Shown: piece after piece, positions 54,732 to 62,731 of the stretch
Layout: every line of letters starts with the position of its first letter
How positions within the stretch are numbered: position 1 is the stretch's first letter
Assembly: GCA_963813375.1 (NCBI GenBank)
Contig: CAWEYT010000023.1
Span: forward strand, 62,001 to 126,000
Reading direction: 5' to 3'
From: DASTFY01 sp963813375
Lineage (GTDB): Bacteria > Actinomycetota > Acidimicrobiia > Acidimicrobiales > Ilumatobacteraceae
DNA length: 64,000 bases
Made by a program: the position numbers and the translations under genes
The notes under the pieces: generated by a model
Told to the model about the DNA's origin: nothing
Database searches by the model: none
The model's input: only the letters and a program-made list of their open reading frames with translations

Positions 54732-55066
54732 CTACGTAGAGACGATGATCAGACCGGACAGCACGAGAGATCCCAGAACGCGATCACGGTGATCGTGAGC
54801 GGCCACCGCGGCTTGGGAGCGTCCTGGTCCCGGTCGAGGAGTCGCCCGACGTGTGCGTGTTGCAGGTAGCCGACCACGACGAGCGCCACACCACTCAGGA
54901 CGATGAGGACTCCAACCGTGCTGTAGAGGTCCTTGTTCTCGAGGCGGGTCCTGTCGGGCTCCACGATCAGGGCGATCTTCGCAACAACGAACCCGAGGCC
55001 GAACAGGGAGATTCCGGTCCGAAGCCAGGCGAGGAAGGTGCGGTCGTTGGCGAGCTCACTGTCCAT
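54732..55066 (-). CDS. DUF202 family membrane protein (frameshift near 54786)
   Basis: About 111 residues. ELANDRTFLAWLRTGISLFGLGFVVAKI is the DUF202/YidH signature; a second helix STVGVLIVLSGVALVVVGYL follows. As given, the frame ends in TVIAFWDLSCCPV. With one base restored near 54786 it ends VLGSLVLSGLIIVST and TAG (54732-54734), completing the third helix. Function unknown. Confidence 0.82.
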
Positions 55067-55155
55067 GGGCGAAGTAGATCACGAACACCGCGCCCGCTAC
55101 CTCGACGGCGACTCCCGCCTTCGTTCGGCTCGCACGCGGGTCTCGCGGCGATTGC

Positions 55156-55182
55156 GGACGATTACCTCACAGGTAATCGTCC
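55156..55182. promoter_or_regulatory. XRE operator copy 2 (27-bp perfect palindrome)
   Basis: Arms GGACGATTACCT and AGGTAATCGTCC around CAC. Its core has the same TTACCT/AGGTAA arms as 52872-52886. It lies between the divergent DUF202 and SnoaL genes, its centre 31 nt before a CATCGT -10-like box. Confidence 0.72.
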
Positions 55183-55199
55183 TGGCGCGGCTGGGCCGT

Positions 55200-55205
55200 C
55201 ATCGT
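55200..55205 (+). promoter_or_regulatory. possible -10 box (CATCGT) for the SnoaL gene
   Basis: CATCGT differs from TAnnnT by one base but lies at the same distance from its palindrome as the XRE -10 box does. Confidence 0.35.
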
Positions 55206-55246
55206 GCAGGTCACGACCACGAACGAACCCGAGGAGGTTCCCCCCA

Positions 55247-55618
55247 ATGGACGTCACCACGACCGTCGACACCTACCTGGCGATGTGGAACGAGCCGGAC
55301 CGCGCCACCCGCCTCGCGCTCATCGAGCGGGCGTGGACCACCGAGGGTCGATACGTCGACCCGGTCCAGGACGCCCAGGGCCACGACGCCCTCAGCGCCA
55401 TGGTGGACGCCATCCAGGCGCAGTTCCCCGGCCAGCGCTTTCGGCGCCAGAGCGGTGTCGACGCCCACCACGACCAGGTCCGCTTCACCTGGGACCTTGC
55501 CGCTCCCGACGGTGCGGTGACGGTGGCCGGCGTCGACGTCGGCGTCGTGGCCGAGGATGGTCGCCTGGTCAGCATCACCGGCTTCTTCGGCGACCCGCCG
55601 GACGGCGCGCCGGCCTGA
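55247..55618 (+). CDS. SnoaL-like/NTF2-fold protein
   Basis: 123 residues. VDTYLAMWNEPDRATRLALIERAWTTEGRYVDPV and GHDALSAMVDAIQAQFPGQRF are typical of the SnoaL-like group of small cone-shaped barrels (isomerases, hydratases or binding proteins). GAGGAGG lies 10 nt before ATG 55247. Probably a target of the XRE regulator. Confidence 0.9.
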   Translation: MDVTTTVDTYLAMWNEPDRATRLALIERAWTTEGRYVDPVQDAQGHDALSAMVDAIQAQFPGQRFRRQSGVDAHHDQVRFTWDLAAPDGAVTVAGVDVGVVAEDGRLVSITGFFGDPPDGAPA

Positions 55619-55660
55619 GCACGCCGCCCACCGCCACCCCGACCGCCCACCGCCCGGCGG

Positions 55661-56716
55661 CTACGGCAGGATCAGGTGGACGTCACCGAACTCGTGCCAC
55701 AGGTAGCCGCCGGCCAGGCCGGCCTCGTAGGAGCGGCGCAGGAGCTCCCGGTCGGCCACCGCCTCCAGCATCAGCAGGTGCGACGCCTCCGGCTCGTGCC
55801 ACCCCGTCAGGAGCCCGTCGACGGTGCGCACCCCCCGTTCGGGGGTGATGACCAGGTCGGTCCAACCGTCGAAGGCCGCGACCACTCCGGCTCCGTCGGC
55901 CGCCGTCTCGAGTGCCCGCACCACGGTGGTGCCGACGGCGATGACCCGGTGGCCGAGACGGTGCGCGGCGTTCACCCGCTCGGCCGTGTCGGCGGGCACC
56001 CGGGCCCGTTCGGGGTAGGGCAGCTCGTCGGCCTCCAGGGAGGCCACGCCGGTGTGCAGCACGATCGGCGAGACGCCGATTCCCTTGGCCACCAGGCGGG
56101 TGACGATCTCGGGTGTGAACGGGCGCCCGGCGCTCGGCATCTCGGCGCTGCCAGGTTCCAGCGCGTACACGTTCTGGTAGGCGCTGAGCGGCCACGGCCG
56201 CTCGACGTAGTCGTACCGGATGGGCCGGCCGTGGGAGGCCAGCCAGGCCAGTGGCCGCTGCGGCAGTTGCAGCCGGGCGAGCCAGAGCCGGCCGCCCGCG
56301 CCGTACGGCGTCTCGACGGTCGCCGTGGCCGCCTCACCCAGGCCCAAGGGGGACGGGGGCGGGGGCCCGACCCAGCGCGCCGTGCTCCCCGGCGTCGGCC
56401 GGCGCAGCTCGATCACCCAACGTTCGGCAGTCACCTGGGTCGAGAGGTGCACGACCAGCTGCGTCCCGTCAGCGGCCACGGCATCGAGGGCGGCGGGGAT
56501 GGTGGCGGAGGTGTTGACGACGACGAGGTCCCCGGGTTCGAGGAACGTCGGGAGCATCGTGAACGTGCTGTGCTCGAGCGCGCCGGTTTCTCGATGGGCA
56601 ACGAGCATCTTGACGGCGTCACGGGTCAGGCCTCGCGCCTCCGGCGGGGACCCGGCCTCGAGCGCGGGCGGCAGCTCGAAGGCCAGCCGGCCGGCCTCCA
56701 CGCCGGTGGCGGTCAT
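55661..56716 (-). CDS. queA: QueA-like S-adenosylmethionine:tRNA ribosyltransferase-isomerase
   Basis: 351 residues. FLEPGDLVVVNTSATIPAALDA, RPIRYDYVERPWPLSAYQNVYA, GSAEMPSAGRPFTPE, VLHTGVASLEADE and GLLTGWHEPEASHLLML match QueA. QueA converts preQ1-tRNA to epoxyqueuosine; no other queuosine gene is in the window, and actinobacteria often carry this divergent QueA alone, so the reaction is uncertain. The ATG overlaps the SDR stop (ATGA). Confidence 0.88.
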   Translation of the reverse strand: MTATGVEAGRLAFELPPALEAGSPPEARGLTRDAVKMLVAHRETGALEHSTFTMLPTFLEPGDLVVVNTSATIPAALDAVAADGTQLVVHLSTQVTAERWVIELRRPTPGSTARWVGPPPPSPLGLGEAATATVETPYGAGGRLWLARLQLPQRPLAWLASHGRPIRYDYVERPWPLSAYQNVYALEPGSAEMPSAGRPFTPEIVTRLVAKGIGVSPIVLHTGVASLEADELPYPERARVPADTAERVNAAHRLGHRVIAVGTTVVRALETAADGAGVVAAFDGWTDLVITPERGVRTVDGLLTGWHEPEASHLLMLEAVADRELLRRSYEAGLAGGYLWHEFGDVHLILP

Positions 56717-57425
56717 GCGGATGACCGCAGGTCGGCGGCGCGGTAGCGGCCGCTCGGCGGGGAATCGGCCACGAGCCGGCGCAGGACCGGTGCGACCTGC
56801 TCGGGCTCCGGCCGGTCGGAGATGTCCTCACCCGGGAAGGCGTCCTGGTGCATCTGCGTCCGCATGTCGCCCGGGTCGAACGAGTACACCCGGAGGTCCG
56901 GGTGCTCGGCGGCCAGCACCTTGCCGAGCTGGTCCAGTGCCGCCTTCGAGGAGCCGTACCCGCCCCATCCCTCGTACCCCTCGACGGCGGCGTCCGAGGT
57001 GATGTCGACCACCGTCCCGCCTGTTGCGGTGAGCGCCGGGAGGGCGAGCTGCACGAGTGCCAGCGGCGCCACCACGTTCGTGGCGTGGACGTCGGCCAGC
57101 GTTTCGAGCGGGAGGTCGGCGAGGCGGGGGAGCGGGCTCGCTCCGAGTGTGCTGGCGTTGTTGACCAGCAGACGGACAGGGCCGAGGGCGACGGCCGCCT
57201 CGACCAGGGCCCGTCGGTGGTCGGGATCGGTGACGTCGCCGGCGATGGCCACGACGGTGCCGCCGTGCGCTGCGGAGGCGCGGTCGCCGCGGCTTCGAGC
57301 TCCTTCTGGTGGCGGGCGTCGATCACGAGGTCCCAGCCGTCACTCGCCAACTCCTCGGCGAACGCTCGACCGAACCCCATGGACGCCCCGGTGACGATGG
57401 CGACCGACTTGGGGGCTGGGGACAT
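56713..57425 (-). CDS. SDR family oxidoreductase (frameshift near 57265)
   Basis: About 238 residues. SVAIVTGASMGFGRAFAEEL (NAD(P) site) from ATG 57425; a one-base break near 57265, then VAIAGDVTDPDHRRAL, LVNNAS, ITSD and YGSSK (Tyr/Lys). It carries an AAGGAG ribosome-binding site. It is coupled to queA. Confidence 0.87.
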
Positions 57426-57454
57426 GGGCTGCTCCTTCCGTCTCTGCGCGAGTT

Positions 57455-57476
57455 TAACAAGTGATCACTTATGTTA
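57455..57476. promoter_or_regulatory. operator-like palindrome before the SDR-queA pair
   Basis: Core AAGTGATCACTT (57459-57470) is a perfect 12-bp palindrome, with outer TAACA and TGTTA arms offset by one base. AT-rich for this genome. It resembles sites bound by TetR- or MarR-type repressors. Confidence 0.6.
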
Positions 57477-57506
57477 TTCCACTTGTTCCGCGTGGACGGA
57501 GGCGTG

Positions 57507-58640
57507 CTAGTCCCCGAGGGGGAGTTCATCGAGGTCGGAGGCGCAGAGGACCTCGCCGTCGAAGTGGGGCCGCACCCGCGCTTCCCACTGCTCCGCCGGC
57601 ACGTCGTCGTCGCCGGGGACCAGGTGCGAGAGCACGAGCGTCCGCACGCCGGCCCGGGTCGCGATGGTACCTGCGTCCTCCGGAGGGCAGTGCGAGCTGG
57701 CCAGATGTCCCATCACGGCGTCGCGGTTCGGGAGGTTGCGGACCTGCTCGGCCATCCAGTCGAGGTCGATGGCCTCGTGCACGAGGATGTCGGCGCCGGC
57801 GGCCAGCCGGGCGAGGTTGTCACAGGGCCCTGTGTCTCCGGAGAACACGACCGACCCGCCGGGGGTGTCGAAGCGGTAGGCGAGCGCCGGGAACACGGGC
57901 GCGTGCTGCACGAGGATGGCCGTGACCCGCACGCCTCGCTCGTCCTCGGCCAGGATCTCGACCGGCTCCATGGCGGGAGCCGCGGCGTCTGGGGACTCGC
58001 CGTTCGCGACCACCCCGAGGTCGATGTCCGGCGCCGGCCCGTCCCCCGTGACACCGATCTCTCGGACGACGAGGCGGTCCGTGAAGTCCTTGCGTCCTTC
58101 CCTGGCGATGCGGACGTTGATGTTGTACGCGTACGCGCTCAGAAGGTGCTCCACCATCGCCTTCGTGCCCGGCGCCGGCGCTTCGGGTCGGAAGAGCCGG
58201 GGGATGACGCCGTCGACCGGCTCGGGCGAAGGGAGCACGGAGGGGCCGGGCCCGAAGATCTGCACCGTGTGGTCGGGCCAGAACCCGAGCAGCAGGTTGG
58301 CCAGGTCGATCACGTGGTCCGAATGAAGGTGGGTCAGGAAGATGGAGCCCACGGTCGCTCCGCCCGCGGGCGTGCGACGCCGGTGCATCGCGATGCCCGC
58401 TCGCCAGAGCTGGCTGTGCACGCCCTCCCCGCAGTCGATGACGTAGGCGTGATCGTCAACGACCACCGCGTTGGCGATGCCGAACCGGTTGGCCTTGGGA
58501 TTCGAGCCACCGGCGGTGCCCAGGAGCACCACCTTGTGTCGGGCGGTGGTGCGGCGGGCCGGGCGCTCGGCGGCAGCCGCGACGGCTGTCGATGTCGCGG
58601 ACGAGCCCATCGCGCGGAGCATCGGGCTGGCCTGGCACAT
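57507..58640 (-). CDS. MBL-fold metallo-hydrolase
   Basis: 377 residues. KVVLLGTAGGSNPK, the metal site IFLTHLHSDHVIDLANLL, FSGDTGPCDNLARLA and VLSHLVPGDDD. It is closest to the arylsulfatase/RNase Z-like branch, but no exosite for tRNA is evident. ATG 58640 has a TAGGTT box 9 nt upstream and gives a 35-residue Ala/Arg-rich tail that a later ATG would omit. Confidence 0.88.
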   Translation of the reverse strand: MCQASPMLRAMGSSATSTAVAAAAERPARRTTARHKVVLLGTAGGSNPKANRFGIANAVVVDDHAYVIDCGEGVHSQLWRAGIAMHRRRTPAGGATVGSIFLTHLHSDHVIDLANLLLGFWPDHTVQIFGPGPSVLPSPEPVDGVIPRLFRPEAPAPGTKAMVEHLLSAYAYNINVRIAREGRKDFTDRLVVREIGVTGDGPAPDIDLGVVANGESPDAAAPAMEPVEILAEDERGVRVTAILVQHAPVFPALAYRFDTPGGSVVFSGDTGPCDNLARLAAGADILVHEAIDLDWMAEQVRNLPNRDAVMGHLASSHCPPEDAGTIATRAGVRTLVLSHLVPGDDDVPAEQWEARVRPHFDGEVLCASDLDELPLGD

Positions 58641-58649
58641 AGAGCGGCG

Positions 58650-58655
58650 AACCTA
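58650..58655 (-). promoter_or_regulatory. -10 box (TAGGTT) for the MBL gene
   Basis: On the minus strand TAGGTT ends 9 nt before ATG 58640, in the gap after marR. Confidence 0.45.
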
Positions 58656-58690
58656 TCGCCGGGGGATGGCGCGGCGCCCGTCGGTGGGCG

Positions 58691-59183
58691 TCAGTCGAGG
58701 GACAGGCCGCCGTGCAGCGAGCGCACGCAGCTCAGGAGGCCACGGTGCAACGCCGTCTGGTCGTGCCGGCTCAGACCGCTGACCATGGTGGACTCCACCT
58801 CCCGGACCTCGGCGTCGCACAGGGCGAGGGTCTTGCGGCCCTTCGCCGTGAGGCGGGTCTGGCGGATCCGGCCGTGGTCGGGGTGGGCCTTGCGGCTGAC
58901 CAGGCCACGGTGCTCGAGGGCGAGCAGCACCTCGTTCATCGACTGCGACGACACCAGCGCGCGGTCGGGCGAGCTGCGCGTTCGACAGGCCGCTCCGCCG
59001 GGACAGCACACTGAGCGTCGTGTACTGCGAAGCAGTCAGCCCGTGCGCCTTCACGACCCCGTCGATCTCGCGGCGCACCACGCGATCGACGCGACCGATG
59101 AGGTAGAGCAGGTTGAGCTCCTCGCACGCCGGAGGGCCTGGCGACGGGGTCGACCGGGCGGCCGGGGCGCGGCGGGACACCAT
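58691..59183 (-). CDS. MarR family regulator at the end of the liv operon (frameshift near 58975)
   Basis: About 163 residues. ELNLLYLIGRVDRVVRREIDGVVKAHGLTASQYTTLSVLSRRSGLSNAQLA, then one frame over RALVSSQSMNEVLLALEHRGLVSRKAHPDHGRIRQTRLTAKGRKTL completes the winged helix. ATG 59183 shares one base with the livF stop, so it belongs to the transporter operon and probably controls it. Confidence 0.87.
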
Positions 59184-59950
59184 CAGGTCCGGAGCAGATA
59201 GGCGGAGTGGAGGAGGTCCGGGTTGGCCTTCAGCTCCTCGGCCGTACCGTCGTACCGGATGCGCCCTCCTTCGAGCACGTAGGCGCGGCGGGCCAGACCG
59301 AGGGCGACGTGCGCGAACTGCTCGATGAGGAGGACGCCGACGCCCGACTCCGCGACAGCGGCCAGGGTGGGAACGAGGCGCTTGACGATGATCGGCGCCA
59401 GCCCGAGCGAGAGCTCGTCGACCAGCAGGAAGGACGGCCGCGAGGCCAGGGCCTGGGCCAGCACGACCATCTGCTGCTGCCCGCCCGACAGCGAGCGGGC
59501 CGGGACCTCGAGCCGCTCCCGTAGCTCCGGGAACAGGTCGAGCGCGTGCGCCGTCCCGGTCGCCGCGTCCTCGCGGGAGAGGCTGTAGGTGGCGATCCGC
59601 AGGTTGTCGGCCACGGTGAGATCGGAGAGCAGCCGCCGGCCCTCTGGCACCACGGCGACGCCGGCCGCCCGCACCTTCTCCGGCGCCCGCTTGGTCAGGT
59701 CCTCCTCGCCGAGCAGGACGTGGCCGGCGCTCGCCCGCAACACCCCGGCGACGGTGAGGACGAGCGTCGACTTGCCGGCACCGTTCGGCCCCAGGAGGGT
59801 CGTGACCTCGCCGGGGGTGATCTCGAGCGAGACGTCCTTCAGCACCAGCCGCTCGGCGCGCGGCACGCTGAGTCCCTCGATCCTCAGGCTCGTGCTGCTC
59901 ACGGGCTCGCTGGCGGGCGTGTCCGCCGGTCCGTTCACGGGTTCGGTCAC
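59183..59950 (-). CDS. livF: branched-chain amino acid-type ABC transporter ATPase LivF
   Basis: 255 residues. Walker A LLGPNGAGKSTLV, VVPEGRRLLSDLTVADNL (LivF-type), signature LSGGQQQM, Walker B FLLVDELSLGLAP. GTG 59950 overlaps the livG stop (GTGA). The extra N-terminal 20 residues are Pro/Ser-rich. Confidence 0.93.
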   Translation of the reverse strand: MTEPVNGPADTPASEPVSSTSLRIEGLSVPRAERLVLKDVSLEITPGEVTTLLGPNGAGKSTLVLTVAGVLRASAGHVLLGEEDLTKRAPEKVRAAGVAVVPEGRRLLSDLTVADNLRIATYSLSREDAATGTAHALDLFPELRERLEVPARSLSGGQQQMVVLAQALASRPSFLLVDELSLGLAPIIVKRLVPTLAAVAESGVGVLLIEQFAHVALGLARRAYVLEGGRIRYDGTAEELKANPDLLHSAYLLRT

Positions 59951-60666
59951 AGTTCGGTCTCCGTGCCGAGGTAGGCGCGGATGACGTGCTCGTTGCGCAG
60001 CACCTCGGCCGTGGTGCCGGAGGCGATCAGCCGGCCGAAGTCGAGGACGGCGGCGGTCGCACAGCAGGCCGACACCAGGCTCATGTCGTGGTCGACGAGG
60101 ATGACGAGAGCGCCGGTCTCTTCCGGGATGCGCTGGATCACGCCGGCCAGGTGCTCGGTCTCGTCGTCGGGGAGCCCGGCGGCCGGCTCGTCGAGGAGCA
60201 CGACGCGCGGCGTGCCGACCACGGCCCGGGCCACCTCGACCAGGCGCCGTTGGGCTGCGCCCAGGCCGCCCACCTGCTGGTGGGCAAATCGGCTCAAGCC
60301 CGACGAAGCTGATGGCCTCCATACACCGCCTGGCGGCGTCCCGCTCGTTCTCCGCCGGTGTGCTCGTGGACCATGCGGACGTTGTCGAACACCGAGAGCT
60401 GGGCGATGGCCTGCTCGGTCTGGAACGTGCGGCGGATGCCCCAGCGGGCCCGCTGGAAGTCATGCATGGCGAGGAGCTCCTCGCCGAAGGCCACGACCCT
60501 TCCCGCCAGCGGCTTGACGAAGCCGCTCAGCACGTTGAAGAAGGTGGTCTTGCCGGCCCCGTTCGGGCCCGATGAGGCCACACGTGCCGGCTTCGAAGGT
60601 GACGGTCATGCGGTCGATGGGGACCACGCCGCCGAAGCGGACGGTCAGGTCGTCGACCGTGATCAC
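59947..60666 (-). CDS. livG: branched-chain amino acid-type ABC transporter ATPase LivG (three frameshifts)
   Basis: About 240 residues in pieces: ITVDDLTVRFGGVVPIDRMTVTFEAG from GTG 60666; break near 60573; GPNGAGKTTFFNVLSGFVKPLAGRVVAFG and FQTEQAIAQLSVFDNVRM; break near 60350; MEAISFVGL; break near 60300; then GGLGAAQRRLVEVARAVV, VVLLDEPAAGLPDDE and the LVDHDMSLV H-loop. All ATPase motifs are present, so this is one gene with indels rather than a pseudogene. GTG 60666 overlaps the livM stop. Confidence 0.86.
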
Positions 60667-61735
60667 GGCGAAGCCTCGGGCTTCTTGCCCCGACCCGTGA
60701 GCTTGCGGGCCAGCCGGCCGAGATCCTTGGGCATCTGCTCGACGATGCCGCCCGGGGCCGTGAGCAGGACCTGGATGACCCCGATGCCGAACAGGATGGT
60801 CAGCCATTCGGTGTCGACGCCCCAGTCGTCGAGCAGGGCGGGGAGGAAGCGAAGGAACAGGGCCGCCACGACGGCACCCCAGAGGTTGTACACCCCGCCC
60901 ATCAGGACGACGGCGAGGAGCAGCACGGAGTTGAAGACCGGGAACTGGGCGATGGCCACCCCGCCGGCCGCCGCCGCCAGCAGTCCTCCCGCCACGCCGG
61001 CCATGAACGAGGCGAGCGCGAACGCCCACAGCTTGTACAGCGTGGTGTTGACGCCGGCCGCCACCGCGCTGGTCTCGCTCTGGCGGATGGCGGCCCACGC
61101 GCGGCCGGGCTTGCTCCGGACCTGCCACACGGCGAGCGGCGAACATGAGCAGGGCCACGATCACGCAGTACCGGTAGTAGGCGACGTCGGTCTTGGCGAT
61201 CGACGGGCGGGGGAGCAACGACGACGCGCCGCCCGCGGAGTCGTTGCCGAAGAAGCCGCCGCCGCCGTTGGGGAACTGGGCCGTGCGGAGGAAGATGGTG
61301 ATGGCTCCGGCGGCCATCAGGGTGATCAGGGCCAGGTAGAGGCCGGACAGCCGGAGCGCGGGCAGACCGATGAGCGTGCCGATCACCGCGGTGACGACGC
61401 CTCCGATGAGGATCAGGAGCGGGAACGGGAGGTCCGTTGCGTAGCTGAGGCGTAGCGCGACCCAGGCTCCGATGGCGGCGAGCACGAACTGGCACAGCGA
61501 CACCATGCCCGACGCGCCCGATGAGGACGCCGAGCCCGAGCGTGACGATGCTGTAGATCACCACTCCGGTCATGACCAGCAGCCAGTAGCTGTTCAAGCG
61601 GCCAGGGAGCAGGAACGCCACGATGATGAAGACGGCGAACAGGGCGGCCTTCACCGGGTTGACTGAGGGCAGCCGCCGTCCATCGGCCGGGTTCGGCGCT
61701 GGTTCGGCCACCTCCGGGGTGCGAACGGTGTCCAC
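60663..61735 (-). CDS. livM: branched-chain amino acid-type ABC permease LivM (two frameshifts)
   Basis: About 356 residues. The first membrane part SVNPVKAALFAVFIIVAFLLPGRLN starts at GTG 61735; breaks near 61515 and 61140. The middle GLPALRLSGLYLALITLMAAGAI and the docking loop RSKPGRAWAAIRQSETSAVAAGVN are LivM hallmarks, and it ends LLDDWGVDTEWLTILFGIGVI and a Lys-rich tail. Confidence 0.86.
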
Positions 61736-61789
61736 CGGCTAGCCGCCCTCCGCCGACGGTGCAGTGACGGACCGAACGGCGGCCGGCGC

Positions 61790-62685
61790 TCATCTCTTCA
61801 CCCCGGTCGGGCGGGCCCGGGCGAACCAGAGCAGCGCGATGATCGCCAGGACGAACGGAGCCATCGTGCGGTACTCGGCCAGGCTGGTGTCGCCGATCTG
61901 GATGGAGAACGCCGTCAGGCAGGACTGGACGATGCCGATCACGAAGCCGGCGATCAGCGTGACCCAGAGCGAGCGGAGCTGCCCGATGAGCGCGGCCGCC
62001 AGGGCCGGGATGACGAAGAACGTCGACGCCACGATGTCCAGCCCGAGCATGTCACCGAGGATCAACCCGGCCACCCCGCAGAGGAGGCCTGATCCGAGCC
62101 ACGCCGCGGCTTCCACCCGGCGGACCGGGACGCCCAGCATCGCGGTGACCTCTCGGTCGTTGGCCAGGGCCCGCATGGCAGTGCCGACCTTGGTGACCCG
62201 CAGGTAGATAGCGGTGCCTGCCGTGACCACGATCGGGAAGATCATCCCGACGAGTTGCGTCCAGTTGACGCGGACGCCGGAAATCTCGTAGTCCCACAGG
62301 CGCGTGGGCAGGATGTAGCTGCGGGTGGTCGACGGCGGCCACACCCGCAGCATCACTCCGAGGAGGATCAGGAGCAGCCCGATGGTGGCGGTGGCCTTGA
62401 CGAGCGGGTCTCGGGCCGCGAACGGCGGCCCGAGGACGACGCCGTAGAGCAGGGTGATCGCGCCTCCGAAGGCGATGCACGCGGCGTACGCCAACCACCG
62501 GTTGACACCCGCCGAGGAGCGACCAGGAGATCAGGGCGCCGGTGGTGCCGATGGCCCCGTAGGCCAGGTTCAGCACCCCGGTGGCCCGGTAAGAGGACCA
62601 CCAGGCCCACGCCGGACATGGCGAACACCCCACCGAGGGCCAAGCCGAGCACGATGAACGGCTTGAGCTCGTCAAGCGTAGGCAT
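61790..62685 (-). CDS. livH: branched-chain amino acid-type ABC permease LivH (two frameshifts)
   Basis: About 297 residues from ATG 62685 (MPTLDELKPFIVLGLALGGVFAMSGVGLVV), breaks near 62588 and 62515 (joining YRATGVLNLAYGAIGTTGALISW and LAYAACIAFGGAITLLYG). The docking loop is GTAMRALANDREVTAMLGVPVRRVEAAAWLGSG. It ends ARPTGVKR at 61790. Confidence 0.86.
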
Positions 62686-62731
62686 GGGTGTCGCTCGGGC
62701 GCCCTGATCTCCGATCGAGTGGTGTTGGTAG

